From NCBI RefSeq assembly GCF_018424685.1, contig NZ_QTKX01000003.1, forward strand, positions 1-64,000: DNA of 64,000 nt. The letters run 5' to 3'. A model generated the notes under the pieces. The model had not been told where the DNA came from and did no database searches. It worked only from the letters and a program-made list of their open reading frames with translations. Positions within the stretch are counted from its first letter, which is position 1, and each line of letters begins with the position of its first letter. A program made the position numbers and the translations under genes. Origin of the DNA: Mesobacillus boroniphilus (GTDB taxonomy: Bacteria > Bacillota > Bacilli > Bacillales > Cytobacillaceae). Positions 33,025 to 41,421 of this stretch are shown here, one piece after another.

Positions 33025-34537
33025 CGAACAAATTGAACGGGATGGAATGCAGGTGATTCTGCAAAGAGCCTATCCGGATATAATCGTTGAACAAGCGAAA
33101 AATGGGAAGATAGCTGTTGAATTGGCTGGAGAATTTAAGCCAGATTTGATCCTGATGGACATCATGATGCCAGGAATGAATGGACTGGAGGCGATTGAGA
33201 AGATAAGTGCCGATTATCCAGAAGTGAAATTCGTAATGGTGACTGCCTATGATATGTTTGACTATGCCCGTACCGCTTTGAAGCTTGGCGTAAAGGATTA
33301 TTTATTAAAGCCAAGTAAACCACGTGAAATCGTCGAAACTGTTGGGAAGGTACTGGAGGAAATTGAAGCCGAAAGGGCATCGCTTGCCGTAAATAAGCTT
33401 CAGCAAGAGGCACTGGAAAAAGCCTTGCGCGTCGTCGAGACTGATGTGGTGACACAGCTGCTTTATGACCATGTGCATGAGGTCCATATCGACCTGCTGA
33501 TGGAAATGCTTGATATTAAATCCACAAGAGAAAGCTTTGTCATGGTTGTCATGCTACCAGCGGGCTCTGAACACCTTTATCAGGTGATTAAGGAAAAGGT
33601 TCGCAAAAACGGAAGCGGTTGGGTAGGAGCGTTATCAGGCTGCCAGCTGCCGATCATTGTTTTCCGACAACCAGACAAGTCTTACCGGACCCAGGCAGTT
33701 TTCCTGGCAAGGGACATACTCTCATCAGCGACAGCGGACACAGGTGCTAGGTGGTTCATCGGGATCGGGGATGCCTACGGCTCGCTGGATCAAATCAGAC
33801 AATCCTATCAGGAAGCATTGAACGCTACAATGGATTTATCAATCCCTGTCAAATACCGCTTTTATTCGGATATGCCGATCCTTGGTGCCGTCAGTGACGG
33901 ACAATTGGGAAGGCAAAGGGAAAAGCAGTTATTTGATCAAGTCCGGCTCGGACAATGGGACCTCGTCGTTGATACAATCATGGAAGTGATTCATAGCTAC
34001 GCAAACGCTGGAACAAATCTTTTACAAGCGCAGCAGCGGATTCTGGAGCTGCTTTGGATGGCATCCCGCGTGATGAGCGAGCTGGGCATTGAGATCGATA
34101 CGCCTACCTATTCGCTCCAGGCACAGGATTACCGCCAGCTTCGGATTGAAACAAACCATTTGCTTGAGCAGATGAGGCAGGTACATGAAGAATCCTATGA
34201 CCGGCTTGAAGCCGACAAAATCCAGCAGATCAAACAATACATTACCGAACATTCGAATGAGGACATTTCGCTTGATGCCCTGGCGAATAAGGTGGGCTTA
34301 AGTCCAATCTACATCAGTAAAATGTTCAAGGAAAAGCTGGGTGTAAACTATATCGACTTCTTGACGGAATGCAGGATTGAAAAAGCAAAGAAACTGCTCG
34401 CAGATTCAGAGAAAAGCTTGAAGGAGATCACCTTCGAAATTGGATACCATGAACCGAATTATTTTAGCAAGGTATTCAAAAAAATGTGCAGTATTTCGCC
34501 AACGGAATACAGGAAGACTCTTTTGAGCAAAAAGTGA
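32999..34537 (+). CDS. response regulator with AraC-type DNA-binding domain (YesN/AraT type)
   Basis: A 512-residue regulator. The receiver domain (1-120) has LLIVDDEQIERDG, the phosphate acceptor Asp54 in LILMDIMMPGMNG, and KDYLLKPSKP. A middle region of about 270 residues has no clear family. The C terminus (about 405-510) carries two AraC helix-turn-helix units: ISLDALANKVGLSPIYISKM and LKEITFEIGYHEPNYFSKVF. It probably activates the importer upstream when the sugar is sensed. Confidence 0.92.
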   Translation: MIKLLIVDDEQIERDGMQVILQRAYPDIIVEQAKNGKIAVELAGEFKPDLILMDIMMPGMNGLEAIEKISADYPEVKFVMVTAYDMFDYARTALKLGVKDYLLKPSKPREIVETVGKVLEEIEAERASLAVNKLQQEALEKALRVVETDVVTQLLYDHVHEVHIDLLMEMLDIKSTRESFVMVVMLPAGSEHLYQVIKEKVRKNGSGWVGALSGCQLPIIVFRQPDKSYRTQAVFLARDILSSATADTGARWFIGIGDAYGSLDQIRQSYQEALNATMDLSIPVKYRFYSDMPILGAVSDGQLGRQREKQLFDQVRLGQWDLVVDTIMEVIHSYANAGTNLLQAQQRILELLWMASRVMSELGIEIDTPTYSLQAQDYRQLRIETNHLLEQMRQVHEESYDRLEADKIQQIKQYITEHSNEDISLDALANKVGLSPIYISKMFKEKLGVNYIDFLTECRIEKAKKLLADSEKSLKEITFEIGYHEPNYFSKVFKKMCSISPTEYRKTLLSKK

Positions 34538-34562
34538 TTTTTCAGAGGATGGGAGATGGACA

Positions 34563-35639
34563 ATGAAAAGGGTTATTTTTAAATTTGCCGTAATCATAAG
34601 CATCCTGTCCCTGGTATTCGCTGTCTCTGCATGCGAATCGGAAAAAGAACAAGCTGTCGCTCCAGGACATTCCACCTCTTCCCAAAAAGTGAAACAGGCA
34701 GATGGTGAAAAGATCAAAGTCGGTTTTACGATGGATACTCTCGTCGAAGAACGCTGGCTGAGAGACAGGGAATTGTTCAGGGATGCAGTTCGGGCGCTTG
34801 GTGCGGATGTAGAGATTTTAGCCGCGAATGGGGACGACGTCCTGCAAATCGCGCATGCGGAATCATTGATCAGCCAGGGAGTAGACGTGCTGGTGGTCGT
34901 TCCTCACAATGCTGAGGCAACCGCGACCATCGTCAAGAAGGCACATATGGCGGGAATCAAGGTGATGGCCTACGACCGGCTTGTGAAAAATGCTGATATT
35001 GATATGTATGTTTCTTTTGATAATGAACAGGTAGGCGAGCTCCAGGCGGAAGCGATTACGCAATTAGTTCCTAAGGGAAGGTATGTCTATATTGGCGGAG
35101 CCATCACGGACAACAACGCGCACTTGTTTAAAAAGGGTGTCTTCAATGTGCTTCAGCCATATATCGATAGCGGGGATATTACCGTCGTATTCGATCAATG
35201 GACGAAGGACTGGACCCCGGCTAATGCAAAGGAAAACATGAGGGCTGCATTGAAGGCGAACAACAATCAAATCGATGCGGTGATTTGTGCCAATGACGCA
35301 ACGGCTGGCGGCGTGATCGAGGCGCTCGCCGAGCAGGGAATGGCAGGTAAAATTCCGGTATCCGGCCAGGATGCGGAGCTGGCGGGAGTCCAGCGGATTG
35401 TGGAAGGAACCCAGACGATGACCGTTTACAAGCCGCTCAAAGAATTAACCCAAACAGCAGCCAAAATTGCCGTCCAGATGGCAAAAGGCGAAACCGTCGC
35501 GATCAACAGAAAAGTGAACAACGGAAAGATCGAAGTCCCATCGGTCCTTTTGCCGCCAATAGCTGTAGACAGATCCAATATGGATGAGACAATTATTGCT
35601 GATGGTTTTCATTCAAGGGAAGATGTCTATAAAAAGTGA
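34563..35639 (+). CDS. XylF-like sugar-binding lipoprotein
   Basis: A 358-residue protein. The signal MKRVIFKFAVIISILSLVFA ends at VSAC, a plausible lipobox (Cys24). The type I binding domain has IKVGFTMDTLVEERWLRDRE, VMAYDRLVKNADIDMYVSFD, VYIGGAITDNNAHLFKKG, CANDATAGGVIEAL and VSGQDAELAGVQRI, which is the XylF (D-xylose-binding) pattern. No XylG or XylH gene follows. It lies 25 bases after the regulator, so it may share the upstream permease, supply another, or act in sensing. It is diverged from the ChvE-like protein at 26485. Confidence 0.85.
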   Translation: MKRVIFKFAVIISILSLVFAVSACESEKEQAVAPGHSTSSQKVKQADGEKIKVGFTMDTLVEERWLRDRELFRDAVRALGADVEILAANGDDVLQIAHAESLISQGVDVLVVVPHNAEATATIVKKAHMAGIKVMAYDRLVKNADIDMYVSFDNEQVGELQAEAITQLVPKGRYVYIGGAITDNNAHLFKKGVFNVLQPYIDSGDITVVFDQWTKDWTPANAKENMRAALKANNNQIDAVICANDATAGGVIEALAEQGMAGKIPVSGQDAELAGVQRIVEGTQTMTVYKPLKELTQTAAKIAVQMAKGETVAINRKVNNGKIEVPSVLLPPIAVDRSNMDETIIADGFHSREDVYKK

Positions 35640-35648
35640 GGTTTGAAA

Positions 35649-35678
35649 AAGCAAAGAGCGCCCGCTCTTTGCTTTTTT
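35649..35678 (+). terminator. terminator of the sugar-sensing operon
   Basis: gcaaagagc (35651-35659) / gctctttgc (35664-35672) with loop gccc and TTTTTT. The stem is the same sequence as at 26196 and 26320. It may also serve the converging gene at 35677. Confidence 0.9.
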
Positions 35679-36135
35679 AAATACACTTTTTTATATCGAG
35701 TATCGTCTGCAAATGCATCCCTTCATGGAAGATCGTTCGTGTTAATACTTGCTCGATTGTATGCATGCCCATCTCAGTTGGTTCGAATTCCTCTTCCAAT
35801 CGCTCTCCATAGGATTCTTTTATCCTGGCAGGCTGTGTTTTCAGCAATTCTTTTAGCTCACTGAAGGAAGGTGTTTCCTCTGTGAAATCGGCGGGGGAGG
35901 TACCGTAGCCAAACCAGGATTTGAACTTTTCAGGGACATCTGCCGGTTCCTTGGTGACCGCCTGGATCCATAAAAATTGATCAAGGTAAATATGTCCGAG
36001 GTTCCAGCGGATATTATTGTTGAAGCCTGCAGGGATTTTCTCCGCATCCTCATCAGAAACCGTATCTGCCACAACTAAAATATAGCTGCGATAGGAATCC
36101 AGCTGATTGAACAACACTTCATGGCGTTTTTTCAT
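35677..36135 (-). CDS. DinB/YfiT-fold metal-binding protein
   Basis: A 152-residue four-helix-bundle protein of the DinB superfamily (MKKRHEVLFNQLDSYRS). Metal-ligand histidines appear in GHIYLDQFLW (about 48) and FHEGMHLQTI (about 137 and 141), the usual three-His arrangement. Family members include thiol-dependent transferases, but most are uncharacterised. Minus strand, with AAGGAG about 11 bases before ATG. Confidence 0.85.
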   Translation of the reverse strand: MKKRHEVLFNQLDSYRSYILVVADTVSDEDAEKIPAGFNNNIRWNLGHIYLDQFLWIQAVTKEPADVPEKFKSWFGYGTSPADFTEETPSFSELKELLKTQPARIKESYGERLEEEFEPTEMGMHTIEQVLTRTIFHEGMHLQTILDIKKCI

Positions 36136-36242
36136 GTAAAATAGACTCCTTTTTTGAATGATAGATAAATATTCGTGAGATTAATTGAAATAACCTTCTA
36201 AAAAGAGTGTGAAAGTGGTTCGGGTTGAAACACTTTTAATTT

Positions 36243-36358
36243 TATTGGCGAAAACGAGATTATTTCGACCACATTTCAGGATATTTCGACCACTTTAACG
36301 ATTAATTCGACCACATCTGGAATTAATTCGACCACATTCACTAATATTTCGACCAACT
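36243..36358 (+). repeat. 21-bp tandem array C (core atttcgaccaca)
   Basis: ttcgacca at 36264, 36285, 36306, 36327 and 36348, exactly 21 bases apart, preceded by a degenerate unit at 36243. The core is about 11 bases (att-tcgaccaca) with variable 10-base spacers. The period is a multiple of three, so one frame reads an ISTT-like heptapeptide repeat, but there is no start codon or ribosome site. It lies between the DinB gene and the pruA promoter. Confidence 0.88.
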
Positions 36359-36449
36359 CGATAGAAAGATCAAAATACGAGCGAATTACAATATTGCCAT
36401 AATAAAAATTTAGAAAATTCTCAATCCAAGACTTGCTAGTACGTTGGCA

Positions 36450-36503
36450 TTGAACACTACGAGACTCTCATGATAGAATGGGAAAGGAATGAAAACGTTT
36501 TAA
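36450..36503 (+). promoter_or_regulatory. pruA promoter with cre-like site
   Basis: ttgaac (36450-36455), 18-bp spacer, tagaat (36474-36479). tgaaaacgttttaa (36490-36503) lies just after the expected start point and resembles a cre but misses the conserved C near its end. CcpA control is possible, not shown. Confidence 0.5.
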
Positions 36504-36521
36504 TACATAGGAGGGGATAGA

Positions 36522-38069
36522 ATGGTTCAGCCATACAAACACGAGCCTTTCACGAATTTTAAAGATGAGGTAAACCGTGAAGGATACCTGACTGGATTGA
36601 AAACTGTAGAAGGCTATCTTGGCCAGGATTACGACTTGGTGATTGGCGGAGAGAGAATCTCGACTGAAGACAAGATTGTATCTTACAACCCATCCAATAA
36701 AGAAGAAGTTGTTGGACGCGTATCAAAGGCAAACCGCGATCTAGCTGAAAAAGCGATGCAAGCGGCAGTTGAAGCGTTCAAGACTTGGAGAAAAGTGAAG
36801 CCTGAAACGCGTGCAGATGTATTATTCAAGGCTGCTGCAATCATTCGCCGCCGCAAGCATGAGTTCTCAGCGCTTTTAACAAAAGAAGCAGGCAAGCCAT
36901 GGAACGAGGCAGACGCTGATACAGCTGAAGCAATCGACTTCCTTGAGTTCTATGCCCGCCAAATGCTTAAAATCAAAGACGGTGTACCAGTAGAGAGCCG
37001 TCCAAATGAATATAACCGTTATGATTACATTCCTCTTGGAGTAGGAATCATCATTTCACCTTGGAACTTCCCGTTGGCGATCATGGCTGGTACAACAGTA
37101 GCAGCGATCGTAACTGGTAATACAGTTCTATTGAAGCCAGCTTCAACTACTCCAGTCGTTGCGGCTAAGTTTGTTGAAGTAATGGAAGAAGCAGGTCTTC
37201 CTGCAGGCGTCCTTAACTTCGTACCAGGAAGCGGCGCTGAAGTGGGCGACTACCTTGTTGACCACAAAGACACTCGCTTCGTAAGCTTCACAGGTTCACG
37301 TGATGTGGGTCTGCGAATTTACGAGCGCTCTTCAAAATTGAGCGAAGGCCAAATTTGGCTTAAGCGCGTAATCGCTGAAATGGGCGGAAAAGACACGATG
37401 GTTGTCGACAAAGATGCTGATCTTGAATTAGCTGCTCAAGCAATCACTGCTTCTGCTTTCGGCTTCTCAGGACAAAAGTGTTCTGCATGCTCACGTGCTG
37501 TTATCGTTGAAGATGTATACGACCAGGTTCTTAACCGCGTCGTTGAATTGACAAACGAGCTTAAGCTTGATGATCCTACAGATCAAAGCACATTCATGGG
37601 TCCTGTAAACGACCAGGGTGCATTCGATAAGATCATGAGCTACATCGAAATCGGCAAGGAAGAAGGCCGTTTGATGACTGGCGGCGAAGGAGACAGCTCA
37701 AAAGGCTACTTCATCAAGCCAACAGTATTCGCTGACCTTGACCCTAAAGCTCGCATCATGCAGGAAGAAATCTTCGGTCCAGTTGTGGCATTCGCAAAAG
37801 CGAAAGATTTCGACCACGCACTTGAAATCGCGAACAACACTGAATACGGCCTGACTGGAGCGGTTATCACTCGCAACCGTGAAAACATCCAGAAGGCACG
37901 TGAAGATTTCCATGTCGGAAACCTTTACTTCAACCGCGGCTGCACAGGCGCAATCGTAGGTTACCAGCCATTCGGCGGCTTTAACATGTCAGGAACAGAT
38001 TCAAAAGCTGGCGGACCAGACTATCTGCTTCTTCACATGCAAGCTAAGACTACTTCTGAAATGTACTAA
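36522..38069 (+). CDS. pruA: L-glutamate gamma-semialdehyde dehydrogenase
   Basis: A 515-residue aldehyde dehydrogenase (RocA/PruA type) that oxidises glutamate semialdehyde to glutamate with NAD at the end of proline and arginine breakdown. The catalytic cysteine is Cys320 in [10 protein letters not shown], with the Glu in EMGGKD and the cofactor segment [12 protein letters not shown] and FTGSRDVG. Third positions favour the codons of highly expressed Bacillus genes, unlike its neighbours. SD GGAGGGG is strong. It is monocistronic: own promoter and own terminator. No prodh gene is near. Confidence 0.95.
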   Translation: MVQPYKHEPFTNFKDEVNREGYLTGLKTVEGYLGQDYDLVIGGERISTEDKIVSYNPSNKEEVVGRVSKANRDLAEKAMQAAVEAFKTWRKVKPETRADVLFKAAAIIRRRKHEFSALLTKEAGKPWNEADADTAEAIDFLEFYARQMLKIKDGVPVESRPNEYNRYDYIPLGVGIIISPWNFPLAIMAGTTVAAIVTGNTVLLKPASTTPVVAAKFVEVMEEAGLPAGVLNFVPGSGAEVGDYLVDHKDTRFVSFTGSRDVGLRIYERSSKLSEGQIWLKRVIAEMGGKDTMVVDKDADLELAAQAITASAFGFSGQKCSACSRAVIVEDVYDQVLNRVVELTNELKLDDPTDQSTFMGPVNDQGAFDKIMSYIEIGKEEGRLMTGGEGDSSKGYFIKPTVFADLDPKARIMQEEIFGPVVAFAKAKDFDHALEIANNTEYGLTGAVITRNRENIQKAREDFHVGNLYFNRGCTGAIVGYQPFGGFNMSGTDSKAGGPDYLLLHMQAKTTSEMY

Positions 38070-38080
38070 TACAAAATTGG

Positions 38081-38112
38081 AATCCCCTTCTCGCTTGAGA
38101 GGGGGATTTTTT
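38081..38112 (+). terminator. terminator after pruA
   Basis: aatccccttctc (38081-38092) / gagagggggatt (38097-38108), with one G-U pair, then TTTTTT. Confidence 0.9.
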
Positions 38113-38184
38113 CATTTTATGGGAATGGAAAGGCGCGTCCTTTGATATAATTAGGTAAAATTACCCTATGATGGAGTTGATGCT

Positions 38185-38892
38185 TTGCTGGGCATAATAG
38201 TACAACTATTGATATCATGGATTTTACTTCGTGTTTTTTACAGGGAAAACCTTAATGTATTAGGTATCACACCAAGTAAATCAAGAATGTCCCAATTTGC
38301 TCTGGGGTTCATTTTTACCGCATCACTTTGCACATTGATACAGCTGCTCGATTCTGCACTAACAAATACGGACTGGAAGTTGAATGAACATCTAACTGTC
38401 CTTGGCACATTAAACTTCTTCTGGTGGAATGTTAAGTCTGTTGTCTTTGAGGAGTTGATTTTTAGAGGAGCACTTCTCTATATCTCTATCCGAAAATGGG
38501 GAGCGAGGACAGGAATTTTATTATCCGCAAGTGCCTTTGGAGTCTACCACTGGTTTACTTTTGGCGTATTAGGAAATATAGTTTTAATGCTTGTTGTGTT
38601 CCTGATGACATCGATTTCTGGATTAGTTTGGGCGTATGCATTTGAAAAAACAAAATCAATGATGCTCCCAATTGGTCTGCATTTAGGATGGAACTTTGTT
38701 TTTAACTCTGTTTTTTCAAAAGGACCCTTGGGCCAACAAATACTAATCCTTCAACCTGATCAGAATTACATCCAACTTTCAAACGAGCTCTCCTTCTTCG
38801 TACAATTCCTGCTGCCAAATTTAATTGTACCCGCTCTCACATTTTTCTATATAAAATTCATGATGAAAAAGAATGCAAAGAAACCCCTGTAA
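38185..38892 (+). CDS. CPBP family intramembrane metalloprotease
   Basis: A 235-residue membrane protein with about six to seven membrane segments. The CPBP (CAAX protease/bacteriocin-processing) motifs are present in order: EELIFRG, FGVYHWF and HLGWNF. Such proteins cut or process membrane-associated substrates; some give immunity to bacteriocins. No bacteriocin gene is near, so the substrate is unknown. The start is TTG 38185, with GGAG 8 bases before it and an extended -10 (tgatataat, 38143-38151) upstream. The terminator begins inside the gene. Confidence 0.85.
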   Translation: MLGIIVQLLISWILLRVFYRENLNVLGITPSKSRMSQFALGFIFTASLCTLIQLLDSALTNTDWKLNEHLTVLGTLNFFWWNVKSVVFEELIFRGALLYISIRKWGARTGILLSASAFGVYHWFTFGVLGNIVLMLVVFLMTSISGLVWAYAFEKTKSMMLPIGLHLGWNFVFNSVFSKGPLGQQILILQPDQNYIQLSNELSFFVQFLLPNLIVPALTFFYIKFMMKKNAKKPL

Positions 38893-38918
38893 TCAGGGGT
38901 TTCTTTGTGTTTTTTTTA
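38877..38918 (+). terminator. terminator overlapping the CPBP gene stop
   Basis: Perfect 13-bp stem aaagaaacccctg (38877-38889) / caggggtttcttt (38894-38906), with the TAA stop codon in the loop, then gtgttttttt. Confidence 0.9.
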
Positions 38919-38983
38919 TGGTTATGCCTCAGTAGGACATTTTCCTAATTATAAAAATTTTTCAGAAAAATTTAACAAAATAG

Positions 38984-39011
38984 TTGCAATATAAATCGTC
39001 TGTTATATAAT
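38984..39011 (+). promoter_or_regulatory. aceA promoter
   Basis: ttgcaa (38984-38989), 16-bp spacer, tataat (39006-39011), about 70 bases before aceA. Confidence 0.6.
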
Positions 39012-39079
39012 ACAAATTAGAGGTATTGATACTGTACTATAACAAAATACTTAAAAACAAAAGCGGGAGGAATATTTAA

Positions 39080-40360
39080 ATGACTCAAGATCGTGTAAAG
39101 CAATTGCAGGAAAGCTGGGAATTGGATAGCAGATGGGCTGGAGTAGAAAGGACTTATACAGCGGAGGATGTCATCAAGCTTCGCGGTTCGATTGATATCG
39201 AGTATACACTGGCACGCCGCGGTGCGGAGAAGCTTTGGAAGCTAGTGAATGAAGAGGATTTCGTCAATGCACTTGGCGCTCTTACAGGCAACCAAGCGGT
39301 CCAGCAGGTAAAAGCAGGACTGAAGGCAATTTATTTGAGCGGCTGGCAGGTTGCAGCGGACGCTAACCTTTCAGGGAATATGTATCCTGACCAGAGCTTG
39401 TACCCTGCGAACAGTGTTCCAGCTGTAGTAAAGCGTATCAATCAAGCTTTGCAGCGTGCTGACCAAATCACTCATGGAGAAGGAGACGATTCCATTGACT
39501 GGTTCGCACCAATCGTGGCGGATGCAGAAGCAGGATTTGGCGGACAGCTGAATGTATTCGAATTGATGAAAGGCATGATCGAAGCTGGCGCGGCTGGCGT
39601 TCACTTTGAGGATCAGCTTTCTTCTGAAAAGAAGTGCGGACACCTTGGCGGAAAGGTACTTCTTCCAACACAAACAGCGGTGCGCAACCTGATTGCAGCG
39701 CGTCTTGCAGCTGACGTCATGGGCACGCCAACGCTGATTGTTGCACGTACGGATGCGAACGCGGCAGATTTAATCACAAGCGATGTCGATCCATATGATG
39801 CTCCATTCATCACTGGTGAAAGGACGCCTGAAGGATTCTTCCGCGTGAAGGCTGGTCTTGACCAGGCAATCGCCCGCGGCCTTGCTTATGCTCCATATGC
39901 TGACCTGGTTTGGTGTGAAACATCAGAGCCGGATCTGGAGGAAGCCCGCCGCTTTGCAGAAGCTATCCATGCAAAGTACCCTGGCAAACTGCTTGCTTAC
40001 AACTGCTCGCCATCATTTAACTGGAAAAAGAAGCTGGATGACGAAACTATCGCGAAGTTCCAGGTCGAGCTTGGCAAGATGGGCTACAAGTTCCAGTTTG
40101 TTACACTTGCAGGTTTCCACGCATTGAACCACAGCATGTTCGAACTGGCTCGTGGCTACAAAGAGCGCGGGATGGCAGCTTACTCAGAACTGCAACAGGC
40201 TGAATTCGCAAGCGAGCAGCATGGATATACAGCAACAAGACACCAGCGCGAAGTCGGAACAGGCTATTTTGATGATGTATCAATGGTCATTTCCGGAGGA
40301 ACTTCTTCAACCACCGCGCTAAAAGGATCTACGGAAGAAGCGCAGTTTACAACTTCTTGA
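39080..40360 (+). CDS. aceA: isocitrate lyase
   Basis: A 426-residue glyoxylate-cycle enzyme that splits isocitrate into succinate and glyoxylate, letting the cell grow on acetate or fatty acids. The active-site loop [12 protein letters not shown] carries Cys186; other conserved segments are [18 protein letters not shown] and YNCSPSFNW. Length and motifs are normal. SD GGGAGGA is present. The partner malate synthase (aceB) is not in the window. Monocistronic, with its own promoter and terminator. B. subtilis 168 lacks this enzyme, so its presence separates this organism from that species. Confidence 0.96.
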   Translation: MTQDRVKQLQESWELDSRWAGVERTYTAEDVIKLRGSIDIEYTLARRGAEKLWKLVNEEDFVNALGALTGNQAVQQVKAGLKAIYLSGWQVAADANLSGNMYPDQSLYPANSVPAVVKRINQALQRADQITHGEGDDSIDWFAPIVADAEAGFGGQLNVFELMKGMIEAGAAGVHFEDQLSSEKKCGHLGGKVLLPTQTAVRNLIAARLAADVMGTPTLIVARTDANAADLITSDVDPYDAPFITGERTPEGFFRVKAGLDQAIARGLAYAPYADLVWCETSEPDLEEARRFAEAIHAKYPGKLLAYNCSPSFNWKKKLDDETIAKFQVELGKMGYKFQFVTLAGFHALNHSMFELARGYKERGMAAYSELQQAEFASEQHGYTATRHQREVGTGYFDDVSMVISGGTSSTTALKGSTEEAQFTTS

Positions 40361-40470
40361 TCAGCTTGATATTTAGTCACGGGTTTTCTCGCTGCCTGGG
40401 CCCTCCAACTCAGGTGGCGATACACCATAATCGTTTTTGATTTTTTTACCTTGCATTCTCCTATTTGTGT

Positions 40471-40504
40471 CCTTCTCTTCAGCATGAAGAGAAGGTTTTT
40501 TTTT
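40471..40504 (+). terminator. terminator after aceA
   Basis: Perfect 10-bp stem ccttctcttc (40471-40480) / gaagagaagg (40486-40495) with loop agcat and nine T. The 110 bases between aceA and this hairpin show no gene. Confidence 0.92.
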
Positions 40505-40588
40505 GCTCAAAATAGGTTAACCTTAAACTAGCACAGACTTCTGGGCAGAAACATACATAATATTATTGAAGTTTGAATTTGGTCAGCT

Positions 40589-40685
40589 ATTACGGACATA
40601 AAATGAAGGCAAAGCGTGGTTTGTGTCCGTCATCAAGGTCATGACGGACAGAAATTAGAGGCAAAGCGTATTTTGTGTCCGTCAT
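40589..40685. repeat. 52-bp array D: two units with inverted acggaca/tgtccgt arms
   Basis: acggaca at 40592 and 40644 (52 apart) and tgtccgt at 40624 and 40676 (52 apart). In the second unit the arms extend to a perfect 10-bp inverted repeat, atgacggaca (40641-40650) / tgtccgtcat (40676-40685). The inner part aggcaaagcgt is also shared. The loop (25 bases) is too long and the tail lacks a T run, so these are not ordinary terminators. Lies between aceA and yueI. Confidence 0.8.
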
Positions 40686-40785
40686 AGAGGCTTAAGCAGA
40701 GACTTAGCTCAAAAGGAATTGGAAGGGTAAAATCGAAGTAGTTAGTAATAGGAAAGAAAGCTGCAATATGGTGGAGGTGGATCGG

Positions 40786-41232
40786 TTGAGCAAAAGCAAT
40801 GTGGATGATTACTTACAGCAAGGAATCCACGGGGCAAAGCAGACGAAGCCTGATGAGAGACGGCGTTTCCTTACGACACTTAGGGAGCGGGTGGTCATTG
40901 CACTTACTCAGGGGGAGGTAATGAGAAAGGGTGTTGAACCTGAGGTCGAGCAGCTTATGGATGAAAACGGAGAAGCCCATCTCTTTTTAAATGGCAATAT
41001 ATCATATTCTTATTTATCTGAATACATCAAAGCGGCTGAAAAACGGGGCATCGAGTTTACGATCGTGACCAATAAAGATTATGATTCTGAGCTGGGGCTC
41101 GTTTTAGCACACGACCATGCAATTGATAAAGAGGAAATTTATCTTGGCAAAAAGAAACCAGTAATTCAAACAGCTGAGCCTAAGAAGAAAAAGGGTTTCT
41201 TATCTGGGTTTGGTAAGTTTTTTAGAAAATAG
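40786..41232 (+). CDS. yueI: YueI family protein (DUF1694)
   Basis: A 148-residue soluble protein with the YueI pattern: DYLQQGIHGAKQTKPDERRR near the start and LRERVVIALTQGEVM, ending in a lysine-rich tail. Function unknown. The start is TTG 40786, with GGAGG 8 bases upstream; an in-frame ATG at 40768 precedes that ribosome site. In B. subtilis yueI lies beside pncA and pncB (yueJ, yueK), which here are 11 kb away at 52294-54465. Confidence 0.85.
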   Translation: MSKSNVDDYLQQGIHGAKQTKPDERRRFLTTLRERVVIALTQGEVMRKGVEPEVEQLMDENGEAHLFLNGNISYSYLSEYIKAAEKRGIEFTIVTNKDYDSELGLVLAHDHAIDKEEIYLGKKKPVIQTAEPKKKKGFLSGFGKFFRK

Positions 41233-41238
41233 AGACGG

Positions 41239-41268
41239 AAGAGCAGCCTTGTAGGTTAGCTCTTTTTT
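41239..41268 (+). terminator. terminator after yueI
   Basis: aagagc (41239-41244) / gctctt (41259-41264) with an inner cc/gg pair, followed by TTTTTTT. Confidence 0.7.
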
Positions 41269-41343
41269 TATGGTTGTTTTTCAATGAAACCAAGCTATTT
41301 AAAATTGAAAACGATATGAAATCCAGAAGTTTACAAAAAGGGG

Positions 41344-41407
41344 TTGAAAAACGACAAAGGTGTCGTTATAATTAAATCAAACAAAACGACAATAATGTCG
41401 TTATAAT
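41344..41407 (+). promoter_or_regulatory. yfiS-yfiR promoter with two identical-arm operators
   Basis: Promoter ttgaaa (41344-41349), 17-bp spacer, tataat (41367-41372). Operator 1 aacgaca-aagg-tgtcgtt (41350-41367) fills the spacer. Operator 2 aacgaca-ataa-tgtcgtt (41385-41402) lies 35 bp downstream, centre to centre, and is also followed by tataat (41402-41407). Both arms are identical between sites; only the 4-base centre differs. They are the obvious binding sites for the TetR-type repressor encoded at 42641. Confidence 0.8.
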
Positions 41408-41421
41408 CTGGAGGGATCAGG

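Noticed and set aside
36226..36420. Heptapeptide-repeat protein (ISTT-like) from array C
   Set aside because: A 21-bp repeat without stop codons gives this automatically; there is no start codon or ribosome site and cores in array A break up with stops.
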